This document shows, one piece after another, positions 54,544 to 62,484 of a stretch of DNA of 64,000 nt. The notes below the pieces were generated by a model. It made no database searches. It worked only from the letters and a program-made list of their open reading frames with translations, and was not told where the DNA came from. Position 1 is the first letter of the stretch. Each line of letters begins with the position of its first letter. A program made the position numbers and the translations under genes. Source of the DNA: Isoptericola halalbus. GTDB lineage: Bacteria > Actinomycetota > Actinomycetes > Actinomycetales > Cellulomonadaceae. The DNA is taken from the NCBI GenBank assembly GCA_009663185.1, contig VJZX01000003.1:1-64000 (forward strand). The letters run 5' to 3'.

Positions 54544-55895
54544 CGGTCCACCCCTCCCAGCACCGGGTCCAGGGACGCGACGGCCACGACGACGTCGGCC
54601 ACCTGGCCGCCCTCGCACATGACCGAGGTGGCCTGGAGGTTGTTGAACGACGGGTCGCGGAAGTGCGCCCGGTACGGCCGCGTGCCGCCGTCGGAGACCA
54701 CGTGCACGCCGAGCTCGCCGCGCGGGTGCTCGACCGTCTGCCACGCCTGGCCGACCGGGACGCGGAAGCCCTCGGTCACCAGCTTGAAGTGGTGGATCAG
54801 GGCCTCCATCGAGGTGCCCATGATGTTCCGGATGTGGTCGAGCGAGTTGCCCTGCCCGTCGCCGCCGACCGAGAGCTGGGCCGGCCACGCGATCTTGCGG
54901 TCGGCGACCATGACCGGTGCGCCGGTCGTGTCGGCGAGGCGGGTCAGACACTGCTCGGCGATCCGCAGCGACTGGTAGCACTCCTCCAGGCGGATCACCA
55001 CGCGGGAGTAGCTGTCGGCGGTGGTCTCGGTCGGGACGTCGAAGTCGTACGTCTCGTAGCCGCAGTACGGGAACGCCTTGCGCACGTCGTACGGCAGGCC
55101 GGCCGAGCGCAGCACCGGCCCCGTGATGCCGAGCGCCATGCACCCCGTGAGGTCGAGCGTCCCGACGTCGGTCAGGCGCGCCTTGAAGATCGGGTTGGCG
55201 AGCATGAGGTCGCCGAGCTGGCCCAGGTACTTGCGGACCTCGCTCATCGCGTGCCGCACCTGCGCGTCGACGCCGTCGGGCACGTCGACCGCGACGCCGC
55301 CCGGCCGCACGTAGGCGTGGTTCATCCGCAGGCCGGTCACGGCCTCGAAGACGCGCAGGATCTCCTCGCGCGCGGTGAACGCGATCGTCATGACCGTCGT
55401 CGCGCCCATCTCGTTGCCGCCCGTGCCGAGCGCGACCATGTGGGACGCGACCCGGTTGAGCTCCATCATGAGCACGCGGATGATCGACGCCCGCTCGGGG
55501 ACGTCGTCGGTGATGCCGAGCAGCTTCTCGGTGGCCAGGCAGAACGCCGTCTCCTGGAAGAACGGCGCGAGGTAGTCCATGCGGGTGCAGAACGTGGTGC
55601 CCTGCGTCCAGGTCCGGTACTCCATGTTCTTCTCGATGCCGGTGTGCAGGTAGCCGATGCCGCACCGCGCCTCGGTCACCGTCTCGCCGTCGATCTCGAG
55701 CATGAGGCGCAGCACACCGTGCGTCGACGGGTGCTGCGGACCCATGTTGACGACGATGCGCTCCTCGCCGATCGCCTCGCGGGCGATCTCGTCCCAGTCG
55801 CCGCCCGACGCCTCGAATCCGGGGACCGACGGGTCGAAGTCGTCCACGGGGGGCCGCGTCGCGTGCGGGACTCCGGTGGTTGCTCCAGCGCTCAC
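54540..55895 (-). CDS. nuoD: NADH-quinone oxidoreductase subunit D
   Basis: A 451-residue, 49-kDa-type subunit that lines the quinone site. Marks are [54 protein letters not shown] and the C-terminal DPVLGGVDR. The GTG start at 55895 has GAGGAGGAG 6 nt upstream and overlaps the nuoC stop by 4 nt (GTGA). Confidence 0.96.
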   Translation of the reverse strand: MSAGATTGVPHATRPPVDDFDPSVPGFEASGGDWDEIAREAIGEERIVVNMGPQHPSTHGVLRLMLEIDGETVTEARCGIGYLHTGIEKNMEYRTWTQGTTFCTRMDYLAPFFQETAFCLATEKLLGITDDVPERASIIRVLMMELNRVASHMVALGTGGNEMGATTVMTIAFTAREEILRVFEAVTGLRMNHAYVRPGGVAVDVPDGVDAQVRHAMSEVRKYLGQLGDLMLANPIFKARLTDVGTLDLTGCMALGITGPVLRSAGLPYDVRKAFPYCGYETYDFDVPTETTADSYSRVVIRLEECYQSLRIAEQCLTRLADTTGAPVMVADRKIAWPAQLSVGGDGQGNSLDHIRNIMGTSMEALIHHFKLVTEGFRVPVGQAWQTVEHPRGELGVHVVSDGGTRPYRAHFRDPSFNNLQATSVMCEGGQVADVVVAVASLDPVLGGVDR

Positions 55896-56674
55896 GAGTA
55901 GCTCCTCCTCGTGTCGGGCGGCGGCACCGTGGCGCCCTTGTACTCCACGGGGATGCCGCCCAGCGGGTAGTCCTTGCGCTGCGGGTGCCCGGGCCAGTCG
56001 TCGGGCATCTCGATGCGCGCGAGGCCGGGGTGGCCGTCGAAGACGATGCCGAAGAAGTCCCAGGTCTCGCGCTCGTGCCAGTCGTTGGTCGGGTAGACCG
56101 ACGTCGTCGACGGGATGTGCGGGTCGTCGTCGGGGCACGCGACCTCGAGGCGCAGCCGCCGCCCGTGCGTGATCGACGTCAGGTGGTACACGGCGTGCAG
56201 CTCGCGGTCGGGCTCGTGCGGGTAGTGCACGCCGGAGACGCCGAGGCTGAGCTCGAACCGCAGGTCCGGGTCGTCGCGCAGCGCCCGGCACACGGGCACG
56301 AGATGCTCACGCGCCACGTGCAGCGTGAGCTCGGCGGCCTCGCCCGGCGGGTCGACGACGACGCGCTCGACCGCGTCGTCGAACGCCACGCCTGCCTCGT
56401 CGAGTACCTCGGCCAGGATGTCGACGGCCTCGTCGAACCAGCCTCCGTAGGGGCGCGTCGCCGCGCCCGGCATCGCGACCGGCTGGACCAGCCCGCCGTA
56501 GCCCGACGTGTCGCCGGAGTCGCCGACGCCGAACATGCCGCGCCGCACCTCGACGATCTCCGGGCCGCGCCGCGGGCCCACCTGCTCGCTGCCCGAGACC
56601 AGCTCGCCGGCGCGCGGCCCGACGATCTCCTCCGGCTGTGGCACCGGCTTGTCCGCGCCTGCCTGATCGCTCAC
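55892..56674 (-). CDS. nuoC: NADH-quinone oxidoreductase subunit C
   Basis: A 260-residue, 30-kDa-type subunit of the peripheral arm. The conserved [38 protein letters not shown] and [20 protein letters not shown] segments are present. The first 70 residues are a Gly/Pro-rich extension absent from short homologues. The start is GTG at 56674, overlapping the nuoB stop (GTGA). Confidence 0.94.
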   Translation of the reverse strand: MSDQAGADKPVPQPEEIVGPRAGELVSGSEQVGPRRGPEIVEVRRGMFGVGDSGDTSGYGGLVQPVAMPGAATRPYGGWFDEAVDILAEVLDEAGVAFDDAVERVVVDPPGEAAELTLHVAREHLVPVCRALRDDPDLRFELSLGVSGVHYPHEPDRELHAVYHLTSITHGRRLRLEVACPDDDPHIPSTTSVYPTNDWHERETWDFFGIVFDGHPGLARIEMPDDWPGHPQRKDYPLGGIPVEYKGATVPPPDTRRSYS

Positions 56675-57222
56675 CGCAGCAGCCCCTTCATCTGGAACGT
56701 CGGCGTGGCCTCGAGCGCGGCCGCCTCCGCGGCGGCCGCCGCCTCCTTGCGGTTGACGCCCAGCGGCGCGTCCAGGATCTGCTGGTGCAGCGCGAGGATC
56801 GCGTTGATCAGCATCTCCGGCCGCGGCGGGCAGCCCGGCAGGTAGATGTCGACCGGCAGGATGTGGTCGACGCCCTGAACGATCGCGTAGTTGTTGAACA
56901 TGCCGCCGCTCGAGGCGCACACGCCCATCGACAGCACCCACTTGGGCTCGCTCATCTGGTCGTAGACCTGGCGCACGACCGGCGCCATCTTCTGGCTCAC
57001 GCGACCAGCGACGATCATGAGGTCGGCCTGGCGCGGCGACGCGCGGAACACCTCCATGCCGAAACGCGACAGGTCGAACCGCGACGCACCCGCGGCCATC
57101 ATCTCGATCGCGCAGCACGCGAGACCGAACGTCACCGGCCACACGGACGCCTTGCGCAGGTAGCCCGACAGGTCCTCGATCGTCGTCAGCAGAAAGCCCG
57201 ACGGCGCCTCCTCCAGCCCCAT
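56671..57222 (-). CDS. nuoB: NADH-quinone oxidoreductase subunit B
   Basis: A 183-residue subunit that holds the terminal N2 cluster, which reduces quinone. Ligands are the tandem Cys of [14 protein letters not shown], the Cys in [20 protein letters not shown] and the Cys in [12 protein letters not shown]. The ATG at 57222 has GGAGGAGG 4-5 nt upstream; the frame extends further but with no support. nuoA ends 60 nt upstream, with a hairpin between. Confidence 0.96.
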   Translation of the reverse strand: MGLEEAPSGFLLTTIEDLSGYLRKASVWPVTFGLACCAIEMMAAGASRFDLSRFGMEVFRASPRQADLMIVAGRVSQKMAPVVRQVYDQMSEPKWVLSMGVCASSGGMFNNYAIVQGVDHILPVDIYLPGCPPRPEMLINAILALHQQILDAPLGVNRKEAAAAAEAAALEATPTFQMKGLLR

Positions 57223-57244
57223 GACCCCTCCTCCCAGGAGATTC

Positions 57245-57265
57245 GGTGCCGGTCGAACCGGCACC
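57245..57265 (-). terminator. nuoA: Small hairpin between nuoA and nuoB
   Basis: A perfect 9-bp stem (GGTGCCGGT, loop CGA, ACCGGCACC) in the 60-nt gap between nuoA and nuoB, the only sizeable gap between nuo genes. No T-run follows. It could be an attenuator or an mRNA processing site that tunes the operon; the function is not shown. Confidence 0.4.
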
Positions 57266-57282
57266 CTTGCCGAACTGCCTTT

Positions 57283-57645
57283 CTAGACCCAGTCGAAGCC
57301 GCCGCGTCGCCATTCGTAGACGAAGGGGACGGTGATCAGGGCGAGGAACGCGAGCGTCGCGACGAGCCCGAACCCGGCCAGGACCGTGAAGTCGACGGCC
57401 CACGGGAAGAGGAAGACGACCTCGATGTCGAACACGATGAAGGTCATCGCGACGAGGTAGTACTTGATGGGCAGCCGGCCGCCGCCAGTCGCGAGCGGCG
57501 TCGGCTCGATGCCGCACTCGTACGCGTCGAGCTTGGCGCGGTTGTACCGCTTGGGCCCGACGACCGCGCTCGCCGCCACCCCGCCGAGGGCGAGGACGGC
57601 GGCCACGCCCATGAGGACCAGCACCGGGACGTACGGGTTGGTCAT
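57283..57645 (-). CDS. nuoA: NADH-quinone oxidoreductase subunit A
   Basis: A 120-residue, three-helix membrane subunit at the hinge of complex I. Marks are [20 protein letters not shown] (loop near the quinone site) and [16 protein letters not shown] with conserved acidic residues in helix 2. It is the first nuo gene. The preceding reductase gene ends 64 nt upstream on the same strand without a terminator, so both may share a transcript. Confidence 0.95.
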   Translation of the reverse strand: MTNPYVPVLVLMGVAAVLALGGVAASAVVGPKRYNRAKLDAYECGIEPTPLATGGGRLPIKYYLVAMTFIVFDIEVVFLFPWAVDFTVLAGFGLVATLAFLALITVPFVYEWRRGGFDWV

Positions 57646-57709
57646 CGCGTCTCCTCGTCCGTCTGCGCGTCGATCACGTCTGCGTCACTCCTTCGTGCCA
57701 CACCGAGCC

Positions 57710-59032
57710 TCATGCCGCCGGGACCACCCTGGTGAGCCCCGCGACGACCCGGTCGACCCAGTCGCCGCCGCGCGGCTCGTAGCAGTCGGACAGCAGCTTG
57801 AGCACGAACCGCATCACCACGGGCTGCGGCAGCCCGTACCGCACGCATGCGCGCATGACCTCGGGGTGCTCGATGAGCCGCACGAACCACCGGCCGAGCG
57901 TGTAGTAGCCGCCGAGGTCGGCGCGCATGCGGTCGGCGTAGGTCGCGAGCGTGCGCTCGCGTGCCCGGTCGGTGGTGCGGGTGCGTGCCTGGACGATCGC
58001 GTCGGCCGCCACCCGGCCCGCCTGCAGCGCGTAGGCGATGCCCTCGCCGTTGAACGGGCTCACCATGCCGGCGGAGTCGCCCACGAGCACCGCGCCGTCG
58101 CGGTACAGGGGCGTGCGGTTGAAGCCCATCGGCAGGGCCGCGCCCCGCACGGGCCCCACCTGGTTCTCCGGGATGAAGCCCCACTCGGCGGGCGCGTTGC
58201 GCAGCCACGCGTCCATGAGACCCCGGTAGTCGTGCCCGTTCGCGGACTGCCGTGCCGGCGTCGAGCTCACCGAGCCCAGCCCGACGTTGGCGGTCCCGTC
58301 GCCGAGCGCGAAGATCCACCCGTAGCCCGGGAGCAGGTTCGAGGCGCCCGGGGCGCCGTCCCACAGCTCGAGGTGCGACTCCATGAACGAGTCCGCGTGC
58401 CGGGACGTCCCCTCGGTGCGGAAGTAGGTGCGCACCGCGGTGCCCAGCGGCCGGTCGTCGCGCCGGGTGAGGCCGAGCGCCGTCGCGAACCGGGACGACA
58501 CGCCGTCAGCGGCGACGACGACGGGAGCCCGGTAGGTGTGCGCGTCGCCGTCCGCGCGCCCCCGGCCGTCGAGCGGCTGGGCCGTCACGCCGACGACCCG
58601 CCCGTCACGCTCGTCGAGCAGCGGGTCGGTGACCTTGGTGCGTTCGAGGAGCTTGGCACCGCTGGCCTGCGCGTGCTGGGCGAGGCGGTGGTCGAGCGAC
58701 GCGCGGGCGCGGGCCATGCCGTAGCCCGGGTAGCTCGCGAGGTCGGGCCAGGCCAGCTCCCAGCTCCGGCCACCCGCGACGACGCGCAGGCCCTCGTTGC
58801 GGATCCAGCCGTCGTCCTCGTCGGTGTCGACGCCCATGCGGGCGAGCTCAGCGACCGCGCGCGGCGTCAGGCCGTCGCCGCACACCTTGTCGCGCGGGAA
58901 CTCGGCCTTCTCGAGGAGCAGGACGTCGAGGCCAGCGGACGCGCACCAGTGCGCCGTGGCGGAGCCGGCCGGACCGGCGCCCACCACGATGACGTCCACG
59001 TCATCGCGTCGGCCTGCTCGCACACTGCTCAC
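57710..59032 (-). CDS. Geranylgeranyl-reductase-family FAD protein (MenJ-like)
   Basis: A 440-residue flavoprotein. FAD-binding motifs are VDVIVVGAGPAGSATAHW (near the N terminus) and AVLVGDSAGMVSPFNGEGIA; KVCGDGLTPRAVAEL is typical of the geranylgeranyl reductase family. Such enzymes saturate isoprenoid double bonds; beside nuo and menaquinone genes, partial reduction of the menaquinone side chain (as by mycobacterial MenJ) is the likely role. The GTG at 59032 gives a normal N terminus; the ATG at 59098 would add 22 residues of poor quality and lies only about 12 nt after a TAGAGT -10-like box. Confidence 0.85.
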   Translation of the reverse strand: MSSVRAGRRDDVDVIVVGAGPAGSATAHWCASAGLDVLLLEKAEFPRDKVCGDGLTPRAVAELARMGVDTDEDDGWIRNEGLRVVAGGRSWELAWPDLASYPGYGMARARASLDHRLAQHAQASGAKLLERTKVTDPLLDERDGRVVGVTAQPLDGRGRADGDAHTYRAPVVVAADGVSSRFATALGLTRRDDRPLGTAVRTYFRTEGTSRHADSFMESHLELWDGAPGASNLLPGYGWIFALGDGTANVGLGSVSSTPARQSANGHDYRGLMDAWLRNAPAEWGFIPENQVGPVRGAALPMGFNRTPLYRDGAVLVGDSAGMVSPFNGEGIAYALQAGRVAADAIVQARTRTTDRARERTLATYADRMRADLGGYYTLGRWFVRLIEHPEVMRACVRYGLPQPVVMRFVLKLLSDCYEPRGGDWVDRVVAGLTRVVPAA

Positions 59033-59291
59033 CTCGCTCTCGAGGGCGCCGGGACCACCCCGTCCCAGTCGTCGTCCCGGCGTCTTTGTGAACCCCATCA
59101 CAACAACCTGCGAGCACTCTAGCCACGTTCCGGTCGCGATGTGTAGGAAGGTAAGCCTTCGTTGGCGGGCGGCACCCCGGCGCAGCAGGTCAGGCGGCGT
59201 GTCCGGAGTGCGTGGGGCGTCGGGGCACCGTAGCCTCGACGGGTCCAGGCACAGGCCGCGGCAGTGGCCGGACCTACCCCAGGAGGCAGCG

Positions 59292-59525
59292 ATGAAGACG
59301 AAAGCCGCGTTCGTGATCGGTGCGGCGCTCGGGTATCTGTTCGGGACCGACAAGGGCCGGGCGAAGCTCGAGGAGGCCAAGGGCTGGGCCACCAAGACGT
59401 GGAAGGACCCCCGCGTGCAGGAGAAGGTCTCGGAGGTTTCCTCGACGGCGACGAAGTTCGCCAAGGACAAGACTTCGGCCCTCAAGGACCGGACGACCTC
59501 CTCCGGGTTGTCGGACGAGACCTGA
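59292..59525 (+). CDS. YtxH-like small protein
   Basis: A 77-residue protein. A short hydrophobic helix (AAFVIGAALGYLFGTDKGR) is followed by a charged, Lys-rich amphipathic helix with repeating 'A-T-K/E' spacing (SEVSSTATKFAKDKTSALKD). This is the layout of YtxH-domain proteins, small membrane-linked proteins of unclear function that are often stress-related. A perfect AGGAGG site lies 5-6 nt before the ATG. TAGCCT at 59231-59236 is a possible -10 box. Confidence 0.72.
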   Translation: MKTKAAFVIGAALGYLFGTDKGRAKLEEAKGWATKTWKDPRVQEKVSEVSSTATKFAKDKTSALKDRTTSSGLSDET

Positions 59526-59541
59526 GGTCGGCCCGCCGACG

Positions 59542-59572
59542 CCTGACGTCCGCCGCACCGCGCCTCGTCAGG
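59542..59572. terminator. Weak hairpin between YtxH-like gene and menG
   Basis: CCTGACG ... CGTCAGG, 7 bp with a 17-nt loop, lies between two convergent genes. It is weak, and its role as a shared terminator is only suggested by position. Confidence 0.3.
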
Positions 59573-59585
59573 TGGGGCGCACCGC

Positions 59586-60281
59586 TCAGGCCGGGAGCAC
59601 CGCGCGGTGCAGGGCCACGATGCCGCCCGTGAGGTTGCGGTACGCGACCTGCTCCCAGCCGGCGTCGAGCATGAGGCGCGCGAGCTCGGCCTGCGTCGGC
59701 CACGCGCGGATCGACTCGGCGAGGTACTCGTACGAGCCCTTGTCCCTGGTCACGACGCCCGCCACGGTGGGCAGCGCCCGCATGAGGTACTCCATGTAGA
59801 CCGTGCGGAACGGCGCCCACGTCGGGTGCGAGAACTCGCAGATCACCACGCGCCCCCCCGGCCGCACGACGCGCCGCATCTCGCGCAGCGCGGCGGACGT
59901 GTCGACGACGTTGCGCAGGCCGAACGAGATGGTCACGGCGTCGAACGCGCCGTCGGCGAACGGCAGGCGCGTCGCGTCGCCCGCGACGAACGGCAGGTCC
60001 GGGCGGCGCTCCTTGCCCACCCGCAGCATCCCGAGCGAGAAGTCGGACGGCACGACGACGGCACCGTCGTCGGCGAACGGCTCGCTGGACGTGCCGGTCC
60101 CGGCCGCGAGGTCGAGCACCTTCTCGCCCGGCAGCGCGGCGACCGCGTCGACCGTCGCCCTGCGCCACCGGCGGTCCTGCCCCAGCGAGACGAGGTCGTT
60201 GACGAGGTCGTACCGCCGCGCGATCCCGTCGAACATCGACGCGACCTCGGCAGGCTTCTTCTCCAGGCTGGCGCGGGACAT
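59586..60281 (-). CDS. menG: Demethylmenaquinone methyltransferase
   Basis: A 231-residue UbiE/MenG-type SAM methyltransferase that adds the ring methyl group in the last common step of menaquinone synthesis. Marks are [20 protein letters not shown], the SAM site [32 protein letters not shown] and the C-terminal [11 protein letters not shown]. The ATG at 60281 is fixed by the N-terminal family sequence. It is divergent from menF, with 54 nt between the start codons, so the two menaquinone genes share a control region. Confidence 0.94.
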   Translation of the reverse strand: MSRASLEKKPAEVASMFDGIARRYDLVNDLVSLGQDRRWRRATVDAVAALPGEKVLDLAAGTGTSSEPFADDGAVVVPSDFSLGMLRVGKERRPDLPFVAGDATRLPFADGAFDAVTISFGLRNVVDTSAALREMRRVVRPGGRVVICEFSHPTWAPFRTVYMEYLMRALPTVAGVVTRDKGSYEYLAESIRAWPTQAELARLMLDAGWEQVAYRNLTGGIVALHRAVLPA

Positions 60282-60322
60282 GGCGTCATCGTCCCACGGG
60301 CGGAGCACGTGAGCGCCGCGCG

Positions 60323-60328
60323 TAGGCT
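60323..60328 (+). promoter_or_regulatory. menF: -10 box of a probable leaderless menF transcript
   Basis: TAGGCT lies 7 nt before the menF ATG, so transcription should begin at or next to the start codon. No ribosome site is present, in keeping with a leaderless mRNA, which is common in actinomycetes. Confidence 0.45.
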
Positions 60329-60335
60329 GGTCCCG

Positions 60336-61733
60336 ATGTCCGCCACGCCCCTGCCGGCACCGGTCCCGCCGACCGGGGACCCCGTCGGCACCGCCGAGCC
60401 GCTCCCGCTCGTCGTCCGCACGACTCGGATCGACGCCCTGCCGGGCGGCCTCGCCGCCCTCCTGGACCTGCTGCCCGACGCCCGCCCGCTCGCCTGGGTG
60501 CGCCGCGGCGACGGCATCGTCGGATGGGGCGAGGCGCTGCGGCTCGAGACCGACGGCCCCGGCCGGTTCGCCGACGCCGAGTCGGCCTGGCAGACGACGC
60601 TCACGCACGCCGTGGTGCGTGACGACGTGCGGCTGCCCGGCACCGGGCCGGTCGCGTTCGGCACGTTCGCGTTCGACGACGACGGCGGCTTCGACGACCA
60701 CTTCACCGCCGACGCGCGGCGCGAGCGCCGGGCCGGCACGCTCGTCGTGCCGCGGGTCGTCGTCGGGCGGCGCGGCGACGTGACGTGGATGACGACGATC
60801 TCGGCCGCGGGCGCTCTCGGCGCCGCACCCGGGGACGCGGCGCTCGCCCGCACGCGGCGCGATCCCGTCGTCGCGCCCGGCACGGTGACGTTCACCGACG
60901 GGGCCTTGGCCGCGCAGGACTGGCCCGCGCTCGTGAGCGAGGCCGTCGGACGCATCCGCGCGGGCGAGCTCGACAAGGTCGTCCTCGCGCGCGACGTCGT
61001 CGCGACGACCGAACGGCCCGTGGACCCGCGCTGGCTCCTGGGCCGGCTCGCCGAGGCGTACGACGCGTGCTGGACGTTCTCCGTGGCGGGCATGGTCGGT
61101 GCGACCCCTGAGCTGCTCGTGCGCAGCGAGAAGGGGCTCGTGACCTCACGCGTGCTCGCGGGCACGATCCGCAGGGAGCGGGGCATGTCCGACGACGACG
61201 CTCTGCTGCACGCCGCGCAGCTCGCCCGCTCGTCGAAGGACCTCGAGGAGCACGAGTACGCCGTCGCGTCCGTGGCGCGCGCTCTCGAGCACTACTGCAC
61301 GTCGATGAACGTGCCCGACGCGCCCTTCGTGCTGCACCTGCCGAACGTCATGCACCTCGCCTCGGACGTCACGGGCGTGCTCGACCGCTCAGGTCTGTAC
61401 AACGGCGGCCGTCCGCCGTCGTCGCTCGCCCTGGCGGCCGCGCTGCACCCGTCCGCAGCCGTGTGCGGCACGCCCACGGTCGCGGCACGCGAGCTCATCC
61501 GCGAGATCGAGGGCATGGACCGCTCCCGCTACGCGGGCCCCGTCGGCTGGGTGGGCTCCGACGGCGACGGCGAGTGGGGCATAGCGCTGCGCTCGGCCGA
61601 GCTGTCCGGCGACGACCCGCACCACGTGCGCCTGTTCGCCGGGTGCGGGATCGTCGCGGCCTCGGACCCGGCGGCCGAGCTCGCCGAGTCCGAGGCCAAG
61701 CTTCAGCCCATGCGGTGGGCGCTGGGCGGCTGA
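60336..61733 (+). CDS. menF: Isochorismate synthase
   Basis: A 465-residue chorismate-binding enzyme that turns chorismate into isochorismate, the entry to menaquinone synthesis. Marks are [74 protein letters not shown] and [20 protein letters not shown]. The first 140 residues are a less conserved N-terminal domain. An entC-type role in siderophore synthesis is possible, but the divergent menG gene and the nearby quinone genes favour menF. Confidence 0.92.
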   Translation: MSATPLPAPVPPTGDPVGTAEPLPLVVRTTRIDALPGGLAALLDLLPDARPLAWVRRGDGIVGWGEALRLETDGPGRFADAESAWQTTLTHAVVRDDVRLPGTGPVAFGTFAFDDDGGFDDHFTADARRERRAGTLVVPRVVVGRRGDVTWMTTISAAGALGAAPGDAALARTRRDPVVAPGTVTFTDGALAAQDWPALVSEAVGRIRAGELDKVVLARDVVATTERPVDPRWLLGRLAEAYDACWTFSVAGMVGATPELLVRSEKGLVTSRVLAGTIRRERGMSDDDALLHAAQLARSSKDLEEHEYAVASVARALEHYCTSMNVPDAPFVLHLPNVMHLASDVTGVLDRSGLYNGGRPPSSLALAAALHPSAAVCGTPTVAARELIREIEGMDRSRYAGPVGWVGSDGDGEWGIALRSAELSGDDPHHVRLFAGCGIVAASDPAAELAESEAKLQPMRWALGG

Positions 61734-61782
61734 GTCGGCCCGCGTGCCGGACGCGGCAGGGCCGGCCTCGGTCCGGGCCGCT

Positions 61783-61788
61783 TATGCT
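61783..61788 (+). promoter_or_regulatory. -10 box of a probable leaderless tetR-type gene
   Basis: TATGCT lies 6 nt before the ATG at 61795. No ribosome site is seen, so the transcript is probably leaderless. Confidence 0.45.
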
Positions 61789-61794
61789 CGGCCC

Positions 61795-62409
61795 ATGGAA
61801 CGTGGGCGGCGCACCCGGATGAGCCCGGAAGAGCGCCGCCAGCAGCTCATCGCCCTGGGCGTCGAGTCGCTCGCGGACCGCCCGCTCGAGGCCATCACGA
61901 TCGAGGACCTGGCCGCCCGGGCCGGCGTCTCCCCCGGCCTCGTGCACTACTACTTCGGCAGCCGCCAGGGGCTGCGCTCGGAGCTCGTGCGGACCGCGCG
62001 CGACGCGATGCTGCACGCCACCGCCCCGCGCCCCGAGCTGCCACCCCTCGAGCGGTTGCGGGACACGCTCGACCGGTTCGTCGAGTTCGTGCGCGAGCAC
62101 GACGGGACCTTCTACTCGCTCGTGCGCGGAGCGGCGAGCGGCGACGAGCAGGTGCGGACCACGGTCCAGCACGCGCGCGACGTCCTGGCCGGCCACCTGC
62201 GGGAGGTCGTCCGGGAGCTCGGCGTGGATAAGACACCGCTGCTCGACGTCGCGCTGCGATCCTGGATCTCGTTCGCCGAGCAGGCGCTCGCCGAGGCCGC
62301 GACCGACCCCGACGTCGAGCCCGCCGACCTCGCCGCGTTCCTCGAGCGCAGCGCCCTGGGGGTCGTCGCCGCGCTGGATCCCGCGGCGCGTCCGTTCGGC
62401 GCGCGGTAG
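61795..62409 (+). CDS. TetR-family transcriptional regulator
   Basis: A 204-residue repressor-type protein. The N-terminal helix-turn-helix is ITIEDLAARAGVSPGLVHYY (about residues 36-55) followed by FGSRQGLRSELV. The C-terminal ligand-binding domain is helical (YSLVRGAASGDEQVRTTVQH; ISFAEQALAEA). The target and ligand are unknown; it stands 61 nt after menF and ahead of a bidirectional terminator. The short start at 61795 was chosen over an earlier in-frame ATG at 61744 because of the leaderless promoter and the normal N-terminal length. Confidence 0.9.
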   Translation: MERGRRTRMSPEERRQQLIALGVESLADRPLEAITIEDLAARAGVSPGLVHYYFGSRQGLRSELVRTARDAMLHATAPRPELPPLERLRDTLDRFVEFVREHDGTFYSLVRGAASGDEQVRTTVQHARDVLAGHLREVVRELGVDKTPLLDVALRSWISFAEQALAEAATDPDVEPADLAAFLERSALGVVAALDPAARPFGAR

Positions 62410-62423
62410 CCCTCCGGGCACGC

Positions 62424-62471
62424 TGACGGCGCGAGGCAGAGTCGGGGGGGGGAGCTCTGCCTCGCGCGTCA
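62424..62471. terminator. Bidirectional terminator between tetR-type gene and htrA-type gene
   Basis: A 12-bp perfect stem (CGCGAGGCAGAG ... CTCTGCCTCGCG) with a G-rich loop is extended by five more pairs around one bulge (TGAC...GTCA). It lies between convergent genes, 15 nt after one stop and 13 nt after the other. Confidence 0.75.
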
Positions 62472-62484
62472 GGTCTGGGGGTTG

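Noticed and set aside
59033-59098. N-terminal extension of the geranylgeranyl-reductase-family protein from ATG 59098
   Set aside because: The added 22 residues are unlike the family's N terminus, and a -10-like box lies only about 12 nt upstream of that ATG. GTG 59032 gives a normal protein.
59147-59165. Possible second iron box (GAAGGTAAGCCTTCGTTGG) upstream of the YtxH-like gene
   Set aside because: Only about 10 of 19 positions match the DtxR/IdeR consensus and one half-site is poor.
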